Assembly: GCF_002078875.1 (NCBI RefSeq)
Contig: NC_034411.1
Span: 2,188,194-2,252,193 of the forward strand
Direction of reading: 5' to 3'
Source: Numida meleagris
Lineage: Eukaryota; Chordata; Aves; Galliformes; Numididae
DNA length: 64,000 nucleotides
In this document: positions 9,546-22,400 of the stretch, in pieces
Layout: every line of letters starts with the position of its first letter
How positions within the stretch are numbered: position 1 is the stretch's first letter
Translations under genes and position numbers: made by a program
The notes under the pieces: model-generated
What the model was told of the DNA's origin: nothing
The model's input: only the letters and a program-made list of their open reading frames with translations
Database searches by the model: none

Positions 9546-12500
9546 CACTTCTATGATACTGTATATAATTTAAGCTTTATTTATGGATTCTTAATGAGTG
9601 AGGTGGCCTGTAAGTTGGACTATGTATAGAAACAGCTTTGGTTGGGAAAATTATTTGTTCCACTTACTACAGCTTAACTTGAGAGAGAAACTATGATTTG
9701 GACACAGTAAAGCAGGGCCACCAGAGGTAGGAAAGCTACATTAATCAGTAGAAGCATTTGCAGTTCTTTAACATTCAGCGGACCAAGTGGCAAAATTGTC
9801 ATGTTAGGAAATGGGATGCTCATCAGAGTTCCACTGAAAGGCATTATAAAACAGACAAGAAAGAATGTGGGGAATATAGCTTACAGCCTCCTTACATACT
9901 TTTCTTGAGATTGGCTTAACTGCAGGCCAAAATGGTTTCTAATGCTGTAGAAAGTTTTAGGGAAAGATTATTTAAAATGTTACATTATTCTGGATGGTAC
10001 AATGCTTACCACTGTTGTTAAGTCTTTTGCATGCACAGTACTGCCTTACTTGACCTCATTGTGAAATTAATTACTGTTTATTTCTTCCAAAATAATGCTT
10101 TCTTGCAATTCCTTAAATCTTCCTCTTGATTTATGGCCCTTCATAATTCTGTAGCTCAAAATAAAGCAAACAAACAACTGTTAGATAAAATCAGACAGGA
10201 TATTGAAATGAAAGAATTATCTTAATTATAAGCACATTGAGATTAGCAAGGGTAACTTAACTCATTTGAGAATTAAGTATGCAGTTTGAAACTGATTCAC
10301 CAAGAAAGAGCTAGCTGCCTTCGGAGAATACAGCAGATGAATAAAATACATGATTTTTACATGATATTTGTTTTCTCCATTAACTTCACTTCTATACAAA
10401 CTGATTTAGTTTGACAGATAAATCCTATATCCTTTATTTTACAGTACACCAACATACAGCAGTTTCATCACACAATGCAGAAAATAAAGGTGTGTTGCTT
10501 TTTTTCTTCAGGAATGGATTTCCCGTAGAAGTTTGCAGTTGGTTATCCCCCTTGCACTTGGGTGAGGTTTGTTTTAACAAGAACAGACACCTAAGATAAA
10601 TGGGATAAAAGTACATGTACTGTTAACTAAGTTATTGCATTCCTTCTGTTTTAGGTGTCCATATAGAGAGTAGAGAACAACCTCTTAAGAAATGCCATGT
10701 TTTAGCAGATTGGGTTTATCTTTTTCTACATGCTCCAAGTTGAGGTACCCTTTTATTCCTAAATAGTCAAGCAAAACTTGTGTTCGCAGCGTTGCACCAC
10801 TCATTTCCAGCTGTGGGACAGACGCTCCAGAAAAGTGTCTGCTGTTGCAGGAATGTGGAAGGAGGAACAGCTCCAGCCAACCTCCCATGAAAGGTGCACT
10901 GAACTCAGGATAACCTGTCTTTTTCCAAATCCTTGTTCCCTCACCTCAGGCTGGCATAGCTGTCAGTTTGATAAATGCGTAAGCTTCCTTAGAAATGGGC
11001 AGTGATTGCCTCTGCTTTCACGCCCACAGAGTACCTGTTTGACTGTCCTTAGAGTCAAAAATAAGAGAGACATGTATGTTTTCATGGAATCATAGAATCA
11101 TTTGAGTTGGAAGCGACCATAAAAGGTCATCCAGCCCAACTCCCCTTCAATGGACGGGGACATCTACAGCTCCAGCAGGTGCTGAGAGTTCCAGCCTGAC
11201 CTTGAATGTCTCGAGGAACAGGGCATCCACCAGCTCTGGGCAACCTGTGCCTCACTGCCCTTACTGTAAAAAACAAACACAAACTTCTTCCACGTTAGAT
11301 CTTCCCTCTTTTAGTCTGAAACCATTTCCCCTTGTCCTCTCACAACAGACCCTGCTAAAGAGTCTGTCCCCTACTTTCTTTCAACCCCCCCCCTTCAGAT
11401 ACTGAAAGGCCGCTATCAGGTCTTCCCTAAGCATTCTGTTCTCCAATTTCTTTATGCCTAGGCCGTGCGCTATCTTTTTGTTCCCCCAGCTTGTATGGGT
11501 AGTGAGGGGTTGCTGTGACCCAGGTGCAAGACCTTGCACTTGGCTTTGCTGCACCTCATGAGGTTCAAGAACCCTCACCAGATAGAATCCCAGTCTTCAG
11601 TAACAATTATAGTATGACTTAATCCTGTATGAGAAGCCAAAGCCCAAGGAAGTGCTATATAGCCAGAAGCTCAAGTCTAACTGAATTAACAAAAATCAGG
11701 TGTGTATTTCTATTAATTAATAAGAGACTACTTACTAAGGGGCTATAATGCCACCTTTATCTACTGCAGATTTTAAACTGAGGGGTGTCTTCCCCAAACA
11801 TCCTCACCCAACCACGAATTCCTACATGCGGTAGAAAACTTGACAGATCAGTTCTGATATTCATTATTGTACAAGTTTTGAGTAGAAGCTGTTGATCTCT
11901 CTGAATTTACAATCTACCCAGAAGCGGATCAGAAAGGGTAATAAAATTGTTTCCAAAGAGAACCAAAAAGTAATTACATAATTAATCTCTGAAAAATGAG
12001 AAACTTAAGTCCTCAGCATGATTAACATAGCAGGAATTAAAGTGCTAACGAAGGGGAATATGAAGCATAAACCTTAAAAGACAGAAATGCTTAACAGAAG
12101 ATTTTTAAAAAGTGATGAAGAGAGTAAGAGACTAATAAAAGCACCACACAATGGAACTGCAGACATGAAAATGACACTGAACTACATTAAAAGGTAGACA
12201 GAATGAAGGAGTACAGAAGAAAAAGACATAGATGTGTTATGAAGACAAAAACCCAAATGAGCTAAGCTACTGGAAAATAAATTTGAAAATTGATTTTAAT
12301 CAGATGTTAGCATCGCTGACAATCCGGAAGGTAACTAGGAAATGCGTATTGCTCAGAAATAACGCGAGGAAATGCAATAAAGTAGATGGTAAAGTCAACC
12401 CTACATTTAAGGAGGCAGGGAAGGTGTTGAGGAAGTGAGGGAGCATGCCCCAGGGCAGGAGACAGTCAAAGGAAGACAGCAAACGGCACTGGAGAAAAGG

Positions 12501-12839
12501 AAGGAATAGTGTCAGACAGATTGAAGTTGGAAATGGAAAAAATGGAAAGTTCCACTGGCTTCTTCCACCATTTTATGTTCTTAGCTGCTGGAAAAAAAGT
12601 CAACAACACATCCTTCTCAACTGTGTGACTGAACATTCATGCACAGTGAACAAAAAGAGACTAAGATTTACAGAAATTGCATAGCATACTCTGCACTTGT
12701 TTTAGTTTTCACGTTGTCTTTGATGAGAAATCCAAAGACTGAAGCAATAACGTATATAAACAAATGAAAAGTCATCACAATCAGTTTAATGAAGTGCACA
12801 GAATAGCAATTGATCATGTCAATAAAAATAAAACAATTA
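9546..12839. other. Intergenic region between convergent AHSA2 and USP34
   Basis: About 3.3 kb of AT-rich sequence between the two 3' ends. It contains one CR1 fragment (11083-11580). Open frames elsewhere are short, with no recognisable family and no CpG island. Several further AATAAA/TTTATT hexamers are present, so a longer AHSA2 3' UTR cannot be excluded. Confidence 0.7.
11083..11580 (-). mobile_element. CR1 LINE fragment, - orientation, intergenic
   Basis: It begins with the reversed CR1 3' terminus (GGAATCATAGAATCATTTGA, then GAGTTGGAAGCGACC) and continues through CTGACCTTGAATGTCTCGAG and the accompanying ORF2 C-terminal remnant to the CTTGCACTTGGCTTTGCTGC block. Confidence 0.85.
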
Positions 12840-13429
12840 TTTTTACATCAAGTGTGCTTTATTTCCTCCACAGGTATTCTGTTAAATAAAGCACCATATA
12901 TATACTGCCAGGCCACAGCTAAAGAGGATTCTTTACAGAATCAAATTTCTTGTGGTTGTTTAGTATACAAGTAAACTTAATTTTGATAATAAGAACCACA
13001 GCGATCTGAGGCAATCTGCCTCTATTATAAGGTACAAAACTGGCACAGAAGGACACCATATTATACACAGTAAAAATGCCATAAGTTTAAATTACATCAT
13101 ACAGGGCAAGGAGGCCCTGTTCTCCCAGACAGCCATATTAAATGAAAGCCACTACAGTGAATTTTTAATTACATAAAACATATCCATTATCTGATTGCCC
13201 TTTAAGAAAGTGTATGGTAGATGCGAAAAAGAAAAACCAAAAACAAAAAGTAAAACTGGAGTTCTGCCTGACCAAGAATTAAGCACATAAGTCTATCTTG
13301 CCATTCAAGCAGAGAGCACTGGACAAACTGAAGCACAAAACAGAAATAAGCAAAACTTAGGCAAACAGCATTTTTGGGGGGAGGAAGGAAAAAAAAAAAG
13401 ACTTGGAAGCAGACATGCTTCATCTAATG
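12840..13429 (-). other. USP34: USP34 3' UTR
   Basis: About 590 AT-rich bases between the stop codon and a poly(A) signal, with no intron evidence. The end near 12840 is inferred from the signal position. Confidence 0.7.
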
Positions 13430-16400
13430 TCAAGAAGCAGCTTGGTTTCCTTTTCCAGATATCCTTGTAACCACGTGAATTGTAGACTCAATGGTCCTAC
13501 ACAGGATGTCTAAAATGTCATGCTGCTGCATAAGACTAAAAAGTCCTCTGGAATGGCCACAAGTGATTGATAAACTAGTTTCAGGGTCCTGGGATGATAA
13601 GGCTTGACTATCACAGCCTCTCAAATCTGCGAGGTCAGATAAAACTGCTGAAATTGACGTGGAAGGAAACTCTGAGTCCTCCTCAGCTACAATGGAATCC
13701 TTGGAAGTCTGCAGGTCTTTAAATTCTTTGCATTCTTGAAATTTACCATTTCCCGACTGCTCTTCTGTATGTTGTGACCTCATTGTCAGCATTATGTCTT
13801 CTGAAAATGAAGATGGAACTTCCATTCTGTACTCTTTGACAGAACTATTTTCAGGGGAAGGAAGATCTTGTTCAGTGCCTGGATCAATGATTGAAGAGTC
13901 CCGTGTCTCGTTATCTGAAGTGCTTGTTGGGGTCAATGCCTCCTGGGGTTCAGTTTTTATATCACTGATACAACTGTCTACAGTGTGCTCCTCATCACTG
14001 CTGACCCGTCTTCTTTTTACAGGAGTAGCTTCTTCATCATCTGTAAGGAAAGAAAGAAAACTCCGTAAAGGAAGCATTGTTTTCATGCCATACACCCAAG
14101 AGCAGGACATTTCTTTCACGTTTTTTTTTTACTTTTCTGTATTAAACACAGTATTTCAACAGATCCTTTTTTTCCTTAGCAACAAATCACACAATTGTCT
14201 TAGCCCCATAATAACACAGTATTCCTTGTGTAGCGTTAAGGACCGGAACCAAGAAATGCCTTGATTTCTGTGGTAAGAAAGCCACGTGTTAGGTTAATTT
14301 TGTAAAAGTTTGTAAAATCATAGCAGTGCTTGAGTGAAACCATTATTGAAGGCAAACCTTTGAGTTTTCTTTCTTTGGCTTCTTGCTCTTGTAATGAGTT
14401 CCTCTGTTGCTGACATGCTCTACACTTATTTAAAAGTTCTTGTAAAGTTGGAATCAGGGCTGAATTGAGCTGTTTAGGAGTGTGCACTGAAAGCAGCAAG
14501 GCAAGCGCTCGGAGGTCCTGAAAAAACAACCAACCAACCTTAACCAGCCTTATTTCAAATTCTGTTTGGATTCAAGCTACACACAGAGACTGCGCAGTAA
14601 GTAGAGGCTTCAAGATGCTGTGAACATCCGAAGATCAAATTGTAGATATGCTCACGCTACTAAAATTTCCCAGTCACTACTAATACACTGACCATAACCT
14701 ATGTCTGCACTGCGCTACTGTAAGATGGAATCTTTTGCTGGGTTAGAACATACCAATGATTCCTGCACTTTGTCTTTTTCCTACTATAAGCCCACCCTTC
14801 ACGTCTTATGATGCCCACCATCTGCTTGGAGACTCAAGCATGCTTTCTGTGCACGCTAAGACAATGCATGCAAGCAGAAAGGAGAATTCTGGAGAGCTCA
14901 GGCTGCTGCTCCGTATCCCATTACTAGAAATGAACTCTACCAGCCAGACAACTGAACGAACAATGCCCATCTCTTCAGAAACTGACAAATGGTGCTGAAG
15001 AGCTTCCACAGAAAATAAGCCGCACCCTAAACGATGCTGAAAATTGGATGGCTTAGAAAAGACTCACCCCATTTAAAGCAGAGCTTGCTTTGGAGATTTC
15101 AACTCTCTGGCCGCTGAAATCAGATTCTAGGCTTTGATACTGATTTATTAGATTTGTAATTAGAGTATTGATTAAATTGGCACAGTTTGCTTCAGAAAAC
15201 ACCTGCCCTTGGACCTGTAAAAAGAAGAGATTCTTTTTAAACCACACAAAATGGAATTGTGAAAACAGCATCGTAAGCTGAAAGAACACATATGAGACTA
15301 CATTTCTTGAAACTTCCACTAAAAGACCACTCACCTTCAGAAGAAAATGCGTCAGAAAGGTGTATACAATGTTGTTGTTAAGAAAGGTCCTTTCATCCAT
15401 TAGAATACATTTTATATATTCCGCAAAAACTGGATCTTCACAGAGGAGCTTCACACAGTTCTTTGACATTGCAGACTGGTAAAGAAAGAAAGCACACTGC
15501 GAATTCATCACTGAAAGGACACCACTGCAGTAGCACAATCTTCAGCAGTTTAGGTGGAGAAAAATAACCAGGTCCACTGGTGTTTGTAGTTCATACTGGA
15601 GGGATCTTACTGATACAAGTATTTCAGGTCAATCAGCTATCAGTAAATTGTACAAATTGTATTGTCAATTATTTCACGTTTTCTTTTGATGAAGTTTATT
15701 CTGAAGGAATACAGGTTTATCATGACCAGGATGTATTTGTAGGGCAGTGTCTCCTAATCTGTGAGTCAACTACAGCGTCCTCTTGCAAAGGTGCACAGCA
15801 GGCACTTCACGGTAGGCACGTTATCACAGAATCAGTTATGTTCCATTCCAGAAGGAAGACCTCAGACTTTTATTTAATCCTACTTGTGTCTATACTACAT
15901 AAAAAGGCAGGCTGAAATAACATCTGTACACTGCACAGACTACTACTATTATGTAATTTTACTGCACTATTGTACTATCGTATATGTTGCATAAGTTTTT
16001 GCAGGACCTAGGGCATACTAAAATTTGCTACATTTTTATACTTGATTGATCAAGTTTTAGCAGATGTCAGGTAACACAAGTAGGGGTATCTTTTATTCAA
16101 AACAAATTAATATTTTTGAACGACTAAGCAGTACCCACTGGTTAAGATTTATAGGTTAAAACTTGTTTCACAGTTGCTGTATTTTGCTTTTATTTCCATC
16201 CTGTTAGTTCTCTAATGCATTGACTCTTACCTGAGTCTGACAAAGCTCAGTCCAGAGTTTGGGGAATAATGCAAGATGAAGTGGTAAACCTTCATATGCA
16301 ACAAGAACACCTGAAATTTTGAGAAAATGGAAGTCACTTTACAAATAATGGCAAGTTCATCTTCCTTGGAGATACTCACTCATACGAGCAGTAACAAAGT

Positions 16401-19400
16401 GCCATAACATTTCATATGACTACATTCTAAGGTTTTGTTTTTTTTAATATATCATTAGAAAGACCTCTGGTCTGTGAAGTTTTTACAGTACCTTTAATAA
16501 AAACATGTATCCCTTTAGTACTTCTGGGAATTGTAAAGAAAAAAAAAAAACTAACAGAGCTGGCTTTAGTTTTGCATTTGTAATCAGATTTTTTCATTAT
16601 TTTCACGTTATTCATTATATTCATTACTTTCAAGTCCTCTTACATTTTTCGCTGGTCAGCTACAACATTCAAAAAGTTTTAGATTTTCTTAAAAATAGCA
16701 CATAATTTTTTAAGGACAATTCTCATTATTTCCCAAGCGCCAATAGCAAAGATGATTCCAGTGAATTGTTTTAACTAACACAACCTATAGTAAACAATAA
16801 TGCAGGAGTTACAACAGGAAAGTATGATAAAGAACGAGCAGTTGGGTGATTCGGGGATTACGAGAACATTCTACTACCATTCTTGCTTGGAGGAAAATTA
16901 ATTTTGTATCATTTTATCTTAAGGTTTGGTGTTTAATTTTAGCTAGCTACTTGGCTTCAACAGAGAGAGAAAACGAGCAGGCATCTTTGGAAGGTGGTTC
17001 ATGCTGCTTAAGGTGTCTAAGAATCAGTAGAATACCTTTTCTTGGATGGAATCTACTTCTCTTCGGTGACTACAGAAGGAAATCTGGCTAGATGCCTGAT
17101 TTTAATAACTGAATTGAAGAGACAGCTCCTGACATGTTTATCTATGCAATAACTGTATTTGTGTGACTGCAGTGTTTCTGCATCTGCACCTAGCACACTG
17201 GAAAATGGAACCTATCTTAGGGTCAGTTGGTGGGGAAAAAATAACAAAAAACCCACCACGATGTGCCTTCGAAGTAACAAGTGCAGTTCATGCCAGGATG
17301 CTCTTCTGCAGCAAGGCAGGCACCATTCTTGGAGCAGTTCAGACAGACAAAGCCAGCAACACCTTTGCTCACACGTTTCAACTAGGTTTACATTGGGACA
17401 GGAAGAAACCCCAAATACTGGTAGTACTTAATGGCAGAGCTTAAACAATACCTATGTGTTCAGGTACAAATGACATGATTGGGCGGTCATAAATTTAGGT
17501 TAACTGTTGTGATGGGCTCCCAGAAGGAGTAAGATAAACCCATGTTTTACTACAGAACCAATGCTATCAGTGGCGGTAGAGCCTTGCATGCTCCTGGGCA
17601 GATAAACAATAATTGCCAGAAATTACATTATCTGGCAGAGATGATGAGGATTTGGGAGCTGACACAAAGCCATTTAAATTGGCAGAAGGACTAGCTTCAG
17701 TGAGTCTGTGTGAAACAAAATTTACAAGGAGAATGAATTCTAGCTGACTGCCTCAAGCCCCTTCTGCAGAGGCCTGAAGCGTGACAGCCAGGTGAGTAAG
17801 AATGCACTGCATTACACCATGTTGTGGATTGTGGGAAACTAATTTCCACAGCAGTTAATGCAGCAAGTTTCACAAACGCAGCTACTTCTTAAGAATGTTG
17901 AACACAAAACCTGCTGGAGAAGCGCTCACAATTACCACAATCAAAAAACCAACACACTTCAGCTGTTTAACTTCCATACTTACTCATTTTAACTAATGTT
18001 TCAGTAAACTTTTCACAGCTGATTGCAACTCGGCATAGTAGATGGATGAACTGATGATAAGAAAAGAAGTAGTCTAGCAGCATACGATCATAAACATCAT
18101 CTTTACCCTGGAGATTGAAGAGAACTTCACTTAAACTATGTAAGCAGCCAGACCACTACCAGATTTCCCAAGCACCTAGCCTAATTTCCCTGCATTTCTT
18201 GCCATGATACATTTCATCAAATACTACAGCAATACAGCATGGGGATTTCCAAGTCTAACCCAGTCCAGATGTGTCTCATCAGTGTGCCCTTGTTAGGCAC
18301 AATGGCACAAGGATGGCACATAACATTCCCCCACCAGTAAAAAAAAATCTAGGACTCTGAATAAACAGACTGAGAAGATGCAAAGCTGCATGAATACCTC
18401 GTCTTGAAGAGAACGAGAACACAATAATTTTAAATAATATCCAGATACCTAAGTATATACGCTACCACTCTGTAAATTGTAATCTGTCAGTTTTTATGTG
18501 CAGAAGTCAGAATTTTCTCAAGACAAAGCTTAAGAAGCTCTCACAGTAGTGTTTTCAGGAATATCTCAAACCAAATCGCAAACATGCCAAGGGCTTTGTA
18601 GGCCAGTATTTAATGTATTTTGGGTGTATGTACTCAAAGTGGGCTTCTGTAGACCAGACAGCCAAAAGGAAATCTCAAACATTCAAGCAAACAAAATGCA
18701 ATCTTATACAAAATGAATAAATTAAAAATTGCATGCAAAAAAACCCAGGTAAACATAGAGGCTCACAAATCTTCCAGATCTTACAGTATATGAATTAAGT
18801 ATAACTTGTAAAATACTGTGTCATATGACTTTTCACTTCAAATATTTACATTATTTTCTGTCGTATCCAATGCTGCTGGATACGAGATGGAAAAACACCG
18901 GTAATTTCTTGTTCTATGCATTATTTTTTTTTTAAACACATACAGTAAATTTGATGGTGCACAAATACACAAAGCATCATTTTGAAAGCTTTAAAAAAGA
19001 AGGGTTACTTACCCTACAGTAACCGTGCTTCTTCGAAATGTGTTGCCCACACAGATTCCCATCTACGTGCACACACGCCCCATGTGCAGGAGACTGGATT
19101 CTTTCTGAATAGCAGTGTCCACTGGGGCTGTGCCTGCACTCAGTGTGTCCTTGCGACCACTGTACCTGAGGGCATAAGGGGTATGGCGGCTTCAACCACC
19201 ACTCAATCCTTCACCGGTAAGAATTTCCCTAGGGCTCTGCATTAGCACAGGAGGAAGATCACAATCTGTGTGGACAAAGCATCTTGAAGAACTACGGTTA
19301 CCTTACAGCGAGTAACCAGCTTTCCTTCTTCAAATGGTTGTCCATACATATTCGTTCAAGGGTGGGATTCATCTTACCTGACTTTAGCTATCTACAGTCT

Positions 19401-22400
19401 ACTCATTTGAGTATTCTCTGCTGCCCAGGCTCAGGTGCCTAAGACGTGAAGGATCAATCTCCTGAGGTACCGATTCTTTTCCATTAGCCGCAGGAAGGGC
19501 AGAACAACAATCTTTAGATAGTCCAAATTTGGCAAGCTGAATCCCACCGCTGTTCAACTGTCTGTAATACTGGGACACGGCAAGTGACTATGATGTCACC
19601 CCACCAGTGCTGGCATCCCATAAGGAAGCCCACAGAAGGGAAAGTACAACGTAAAAGATTCAAAGCACTGTAAAACTGCCCTCTGTATGTCAAGTACTGG
19701 TATTTTACCCAAACAATTAGTAGGCTGTGCTTCGCTCCTGGTGGAATGGAATCTTAATGAAACGTGGCGGACCTACTTCACTGTTAATAAATCTTAACGT
19801 AATTTCAAACCCATGTGGACCAATCCCTGGGCTGTTCCTGAATTTTCTTTATAGATGCTACAGACAGATTGAAAAACTATCAAAATGCGGGCTTTTTTTT
19901 TTGTAGTTTTTTTTGGTTTTGGTAGTTTTTAATCTTAAATACAAGGTTTAAACTCGTATATCTGGAATAATGAAGCTGTGTATCACCAAAGGCAGGGAAA
20001 TGGTGCTTCTGGAGTGCACATCTAGAATGGAGTATATGAGGACAACACATCTTGAAGAAGAATTATGCTTTGTTTACAAAGAAAATGGAAATAATACGCT
20101 AATGGAATCTTTAATCCTTTTATAAAAAGGAAAAACAACTGAAAAATAGCTATTGTTAAGGCTATGCTTACATACCTTGCTGGCTTCTACCATCGTAGGC
20201 AAGAGGCACATATTGAGCTCAGGACGTGGAGGACGAATATTGCTTTTTCCCCCTATTAATTTCAAGTTTTCACGACAAGGAAAATAAGGTCCAAGAGACA
20301 CTGTAGTACAAGGTAGGATAAAATAGATACGAAGAGGTCAATATCTGACATCAATAAGGAACGCGACAGAGTAATAACAGTTTAACAGAACTTCAAAATA
20401 CAATCACTGAAATACGTACTTGGGATATTACTGTGGTGGTATGTACAATGATTGTGCTGAAGAAATGGAACCAGAGTATGTAGGAAATCATGAGGACTTA
20501 AAAGTACAAGCTCCTTGAGGACATCTACAAATAAAAAGGTTTTTTGCTATTACATATTGTTATTTCTTAACAGAAAACAGTTTAACTTATGGCTCATGCA
20601 TTTTCAAACTCTTTCATCTCTCTTTTGCTAGTGTGCACTGTGGAGGTAGCTTTACTGTGAACAACACGCAAAGTGAATAGACCTGAATTAGTCAGGACTC
20701 CCTTCACCTTTGCCAGCTGTAGAAAAACCTGCTCAACAGTGAATCTACAACCAATGAGAGGGGTGCCAGCTTGCAGAAAGTAGAAGCTCAATAAAATTAC
20801 CCTCTTTCCTTCTTCTTTAACATATCAGGTTTGATACCTGGAAAACGTAACCAGCAGCAGTCAGGAGGACAATTAGAAAGGCACTCAAAATAAGGGGAAA
20901 ATGCATGCAGATCACACAAATAAAGTTTAACGTGGACAAAGTTTTAGGCCAGCATTAGCATGCCAAAAAATGCAGATTGCATCCATTAAGATTTATTTTG
21001 AAAACCTGTTTCCAAAGAAGTTTCTGTAATAGGCTTTCTAGCACAAACCTTACATACAATGTCTACGCAAACAATTTTGGAAAGCAAATCCATTCACTCC
21101 TACAAGTTCTTTAACTTTATAATAATTATTATACTTTCCAGCAAATGGATCATAAAATTAGATGCTAAAAGTTGTAATGCAGATGAACTTGGTCAGCATG
21201 TGCCTTTCTGAGTGGATCTTTAGTTAGTATTGGAATTTTAATGAAAAATTTGGGATTTGACTCTAAACTGACTGGATACCTGAGTTAACGAGTTATTCCT
21301 TAATCACGCATCTGACTTTTAATAGGTCAGGTTGCAAATTTGCCTCTCAAGATGAACCATGACTTTTTGTGCACAGTCTGCACGCCTAGCAAAGTATGAA
21401 CATTAACTGCAGCCTAATGAAAATAGAATTATTTATTACTGGAATAATGGCAACAATGATATATTGTCAACAATAATATCAAAAATTCAAATCTACAGAG
21501 TATCTAATAAGCATTATCACTTGCAAAAATAGAATTTAAATTTCAAATCAGATAACTGCATAGAACAGGTCCTTCCTAACTCCACACATAATATTCTGAC
21601 TTACCAATACAAGCATTTCTAAGTTCTGGAGGACTGTAGGAATTTAGCAGAGTTAAAAGCTTATGGGCAAATTCAATTCGCTCCTGCCACTGAATGAGAG
21701 CTTGCTTCACATCTGCAAATGCAAAAAACACAGAAATCTGCTCATTTACTTTCACGAGAGCTCTCTAAATGAAGTATGGAATTTTACTGCTGAAGAATTT
21801 GTCTTTTTTACCTCTAACATTACTTTTTCTCATTCTAGAAATCTAATAAACCTCAAACTAAATCTAGTTTCAGATTATGTAAAAAGTGATTTAATAAGTA
21901 ACAATTTAGTAATCATACGTATGGAAAGTTTAAATTTAAACACAAATACTAAGCAAGATAGAATACTAGGTTTTGGGTTACAAAATTAATTAGTAGACAA
22001 AAAACATAAACCTTTGAAGAGTTGTAACCAAACCTTTTCTTTGAAGATACGGACGTGTTGATTTAAGAACTGAAAGGAATATAGACAGAAGTTCTACCAG
22101 GTCTCCAGTCACGTGGCAGGCTGTAGCCTCATGGTACATCATGTGTAATGTGTTAAATGACTAAAAGAAAAAAAACACAACTTCATGTGGCCAAACAACA
22201 CATCATCATCATTTCTCTTTCTCTCCTGCAAACACCACTTTTACATTTATTTCATGGACAAGAAAGTATCAAAGTATATCATGTCAGATGTAATCCAAAG
22301 TTACTAGAAACATGATGTTTAAAACAAAACCAACACTGCGTACACAACTAGCACGTTTACTATGAAAAAAATTTCTAAAGAATCTTTTCAGATTAGAAGT

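Noticed and set aside
17159..17444. Two overlapping + frames of about 90 codons in a USP34 intron
   Set aside because: No family motif, no promoter, and low-information composition.
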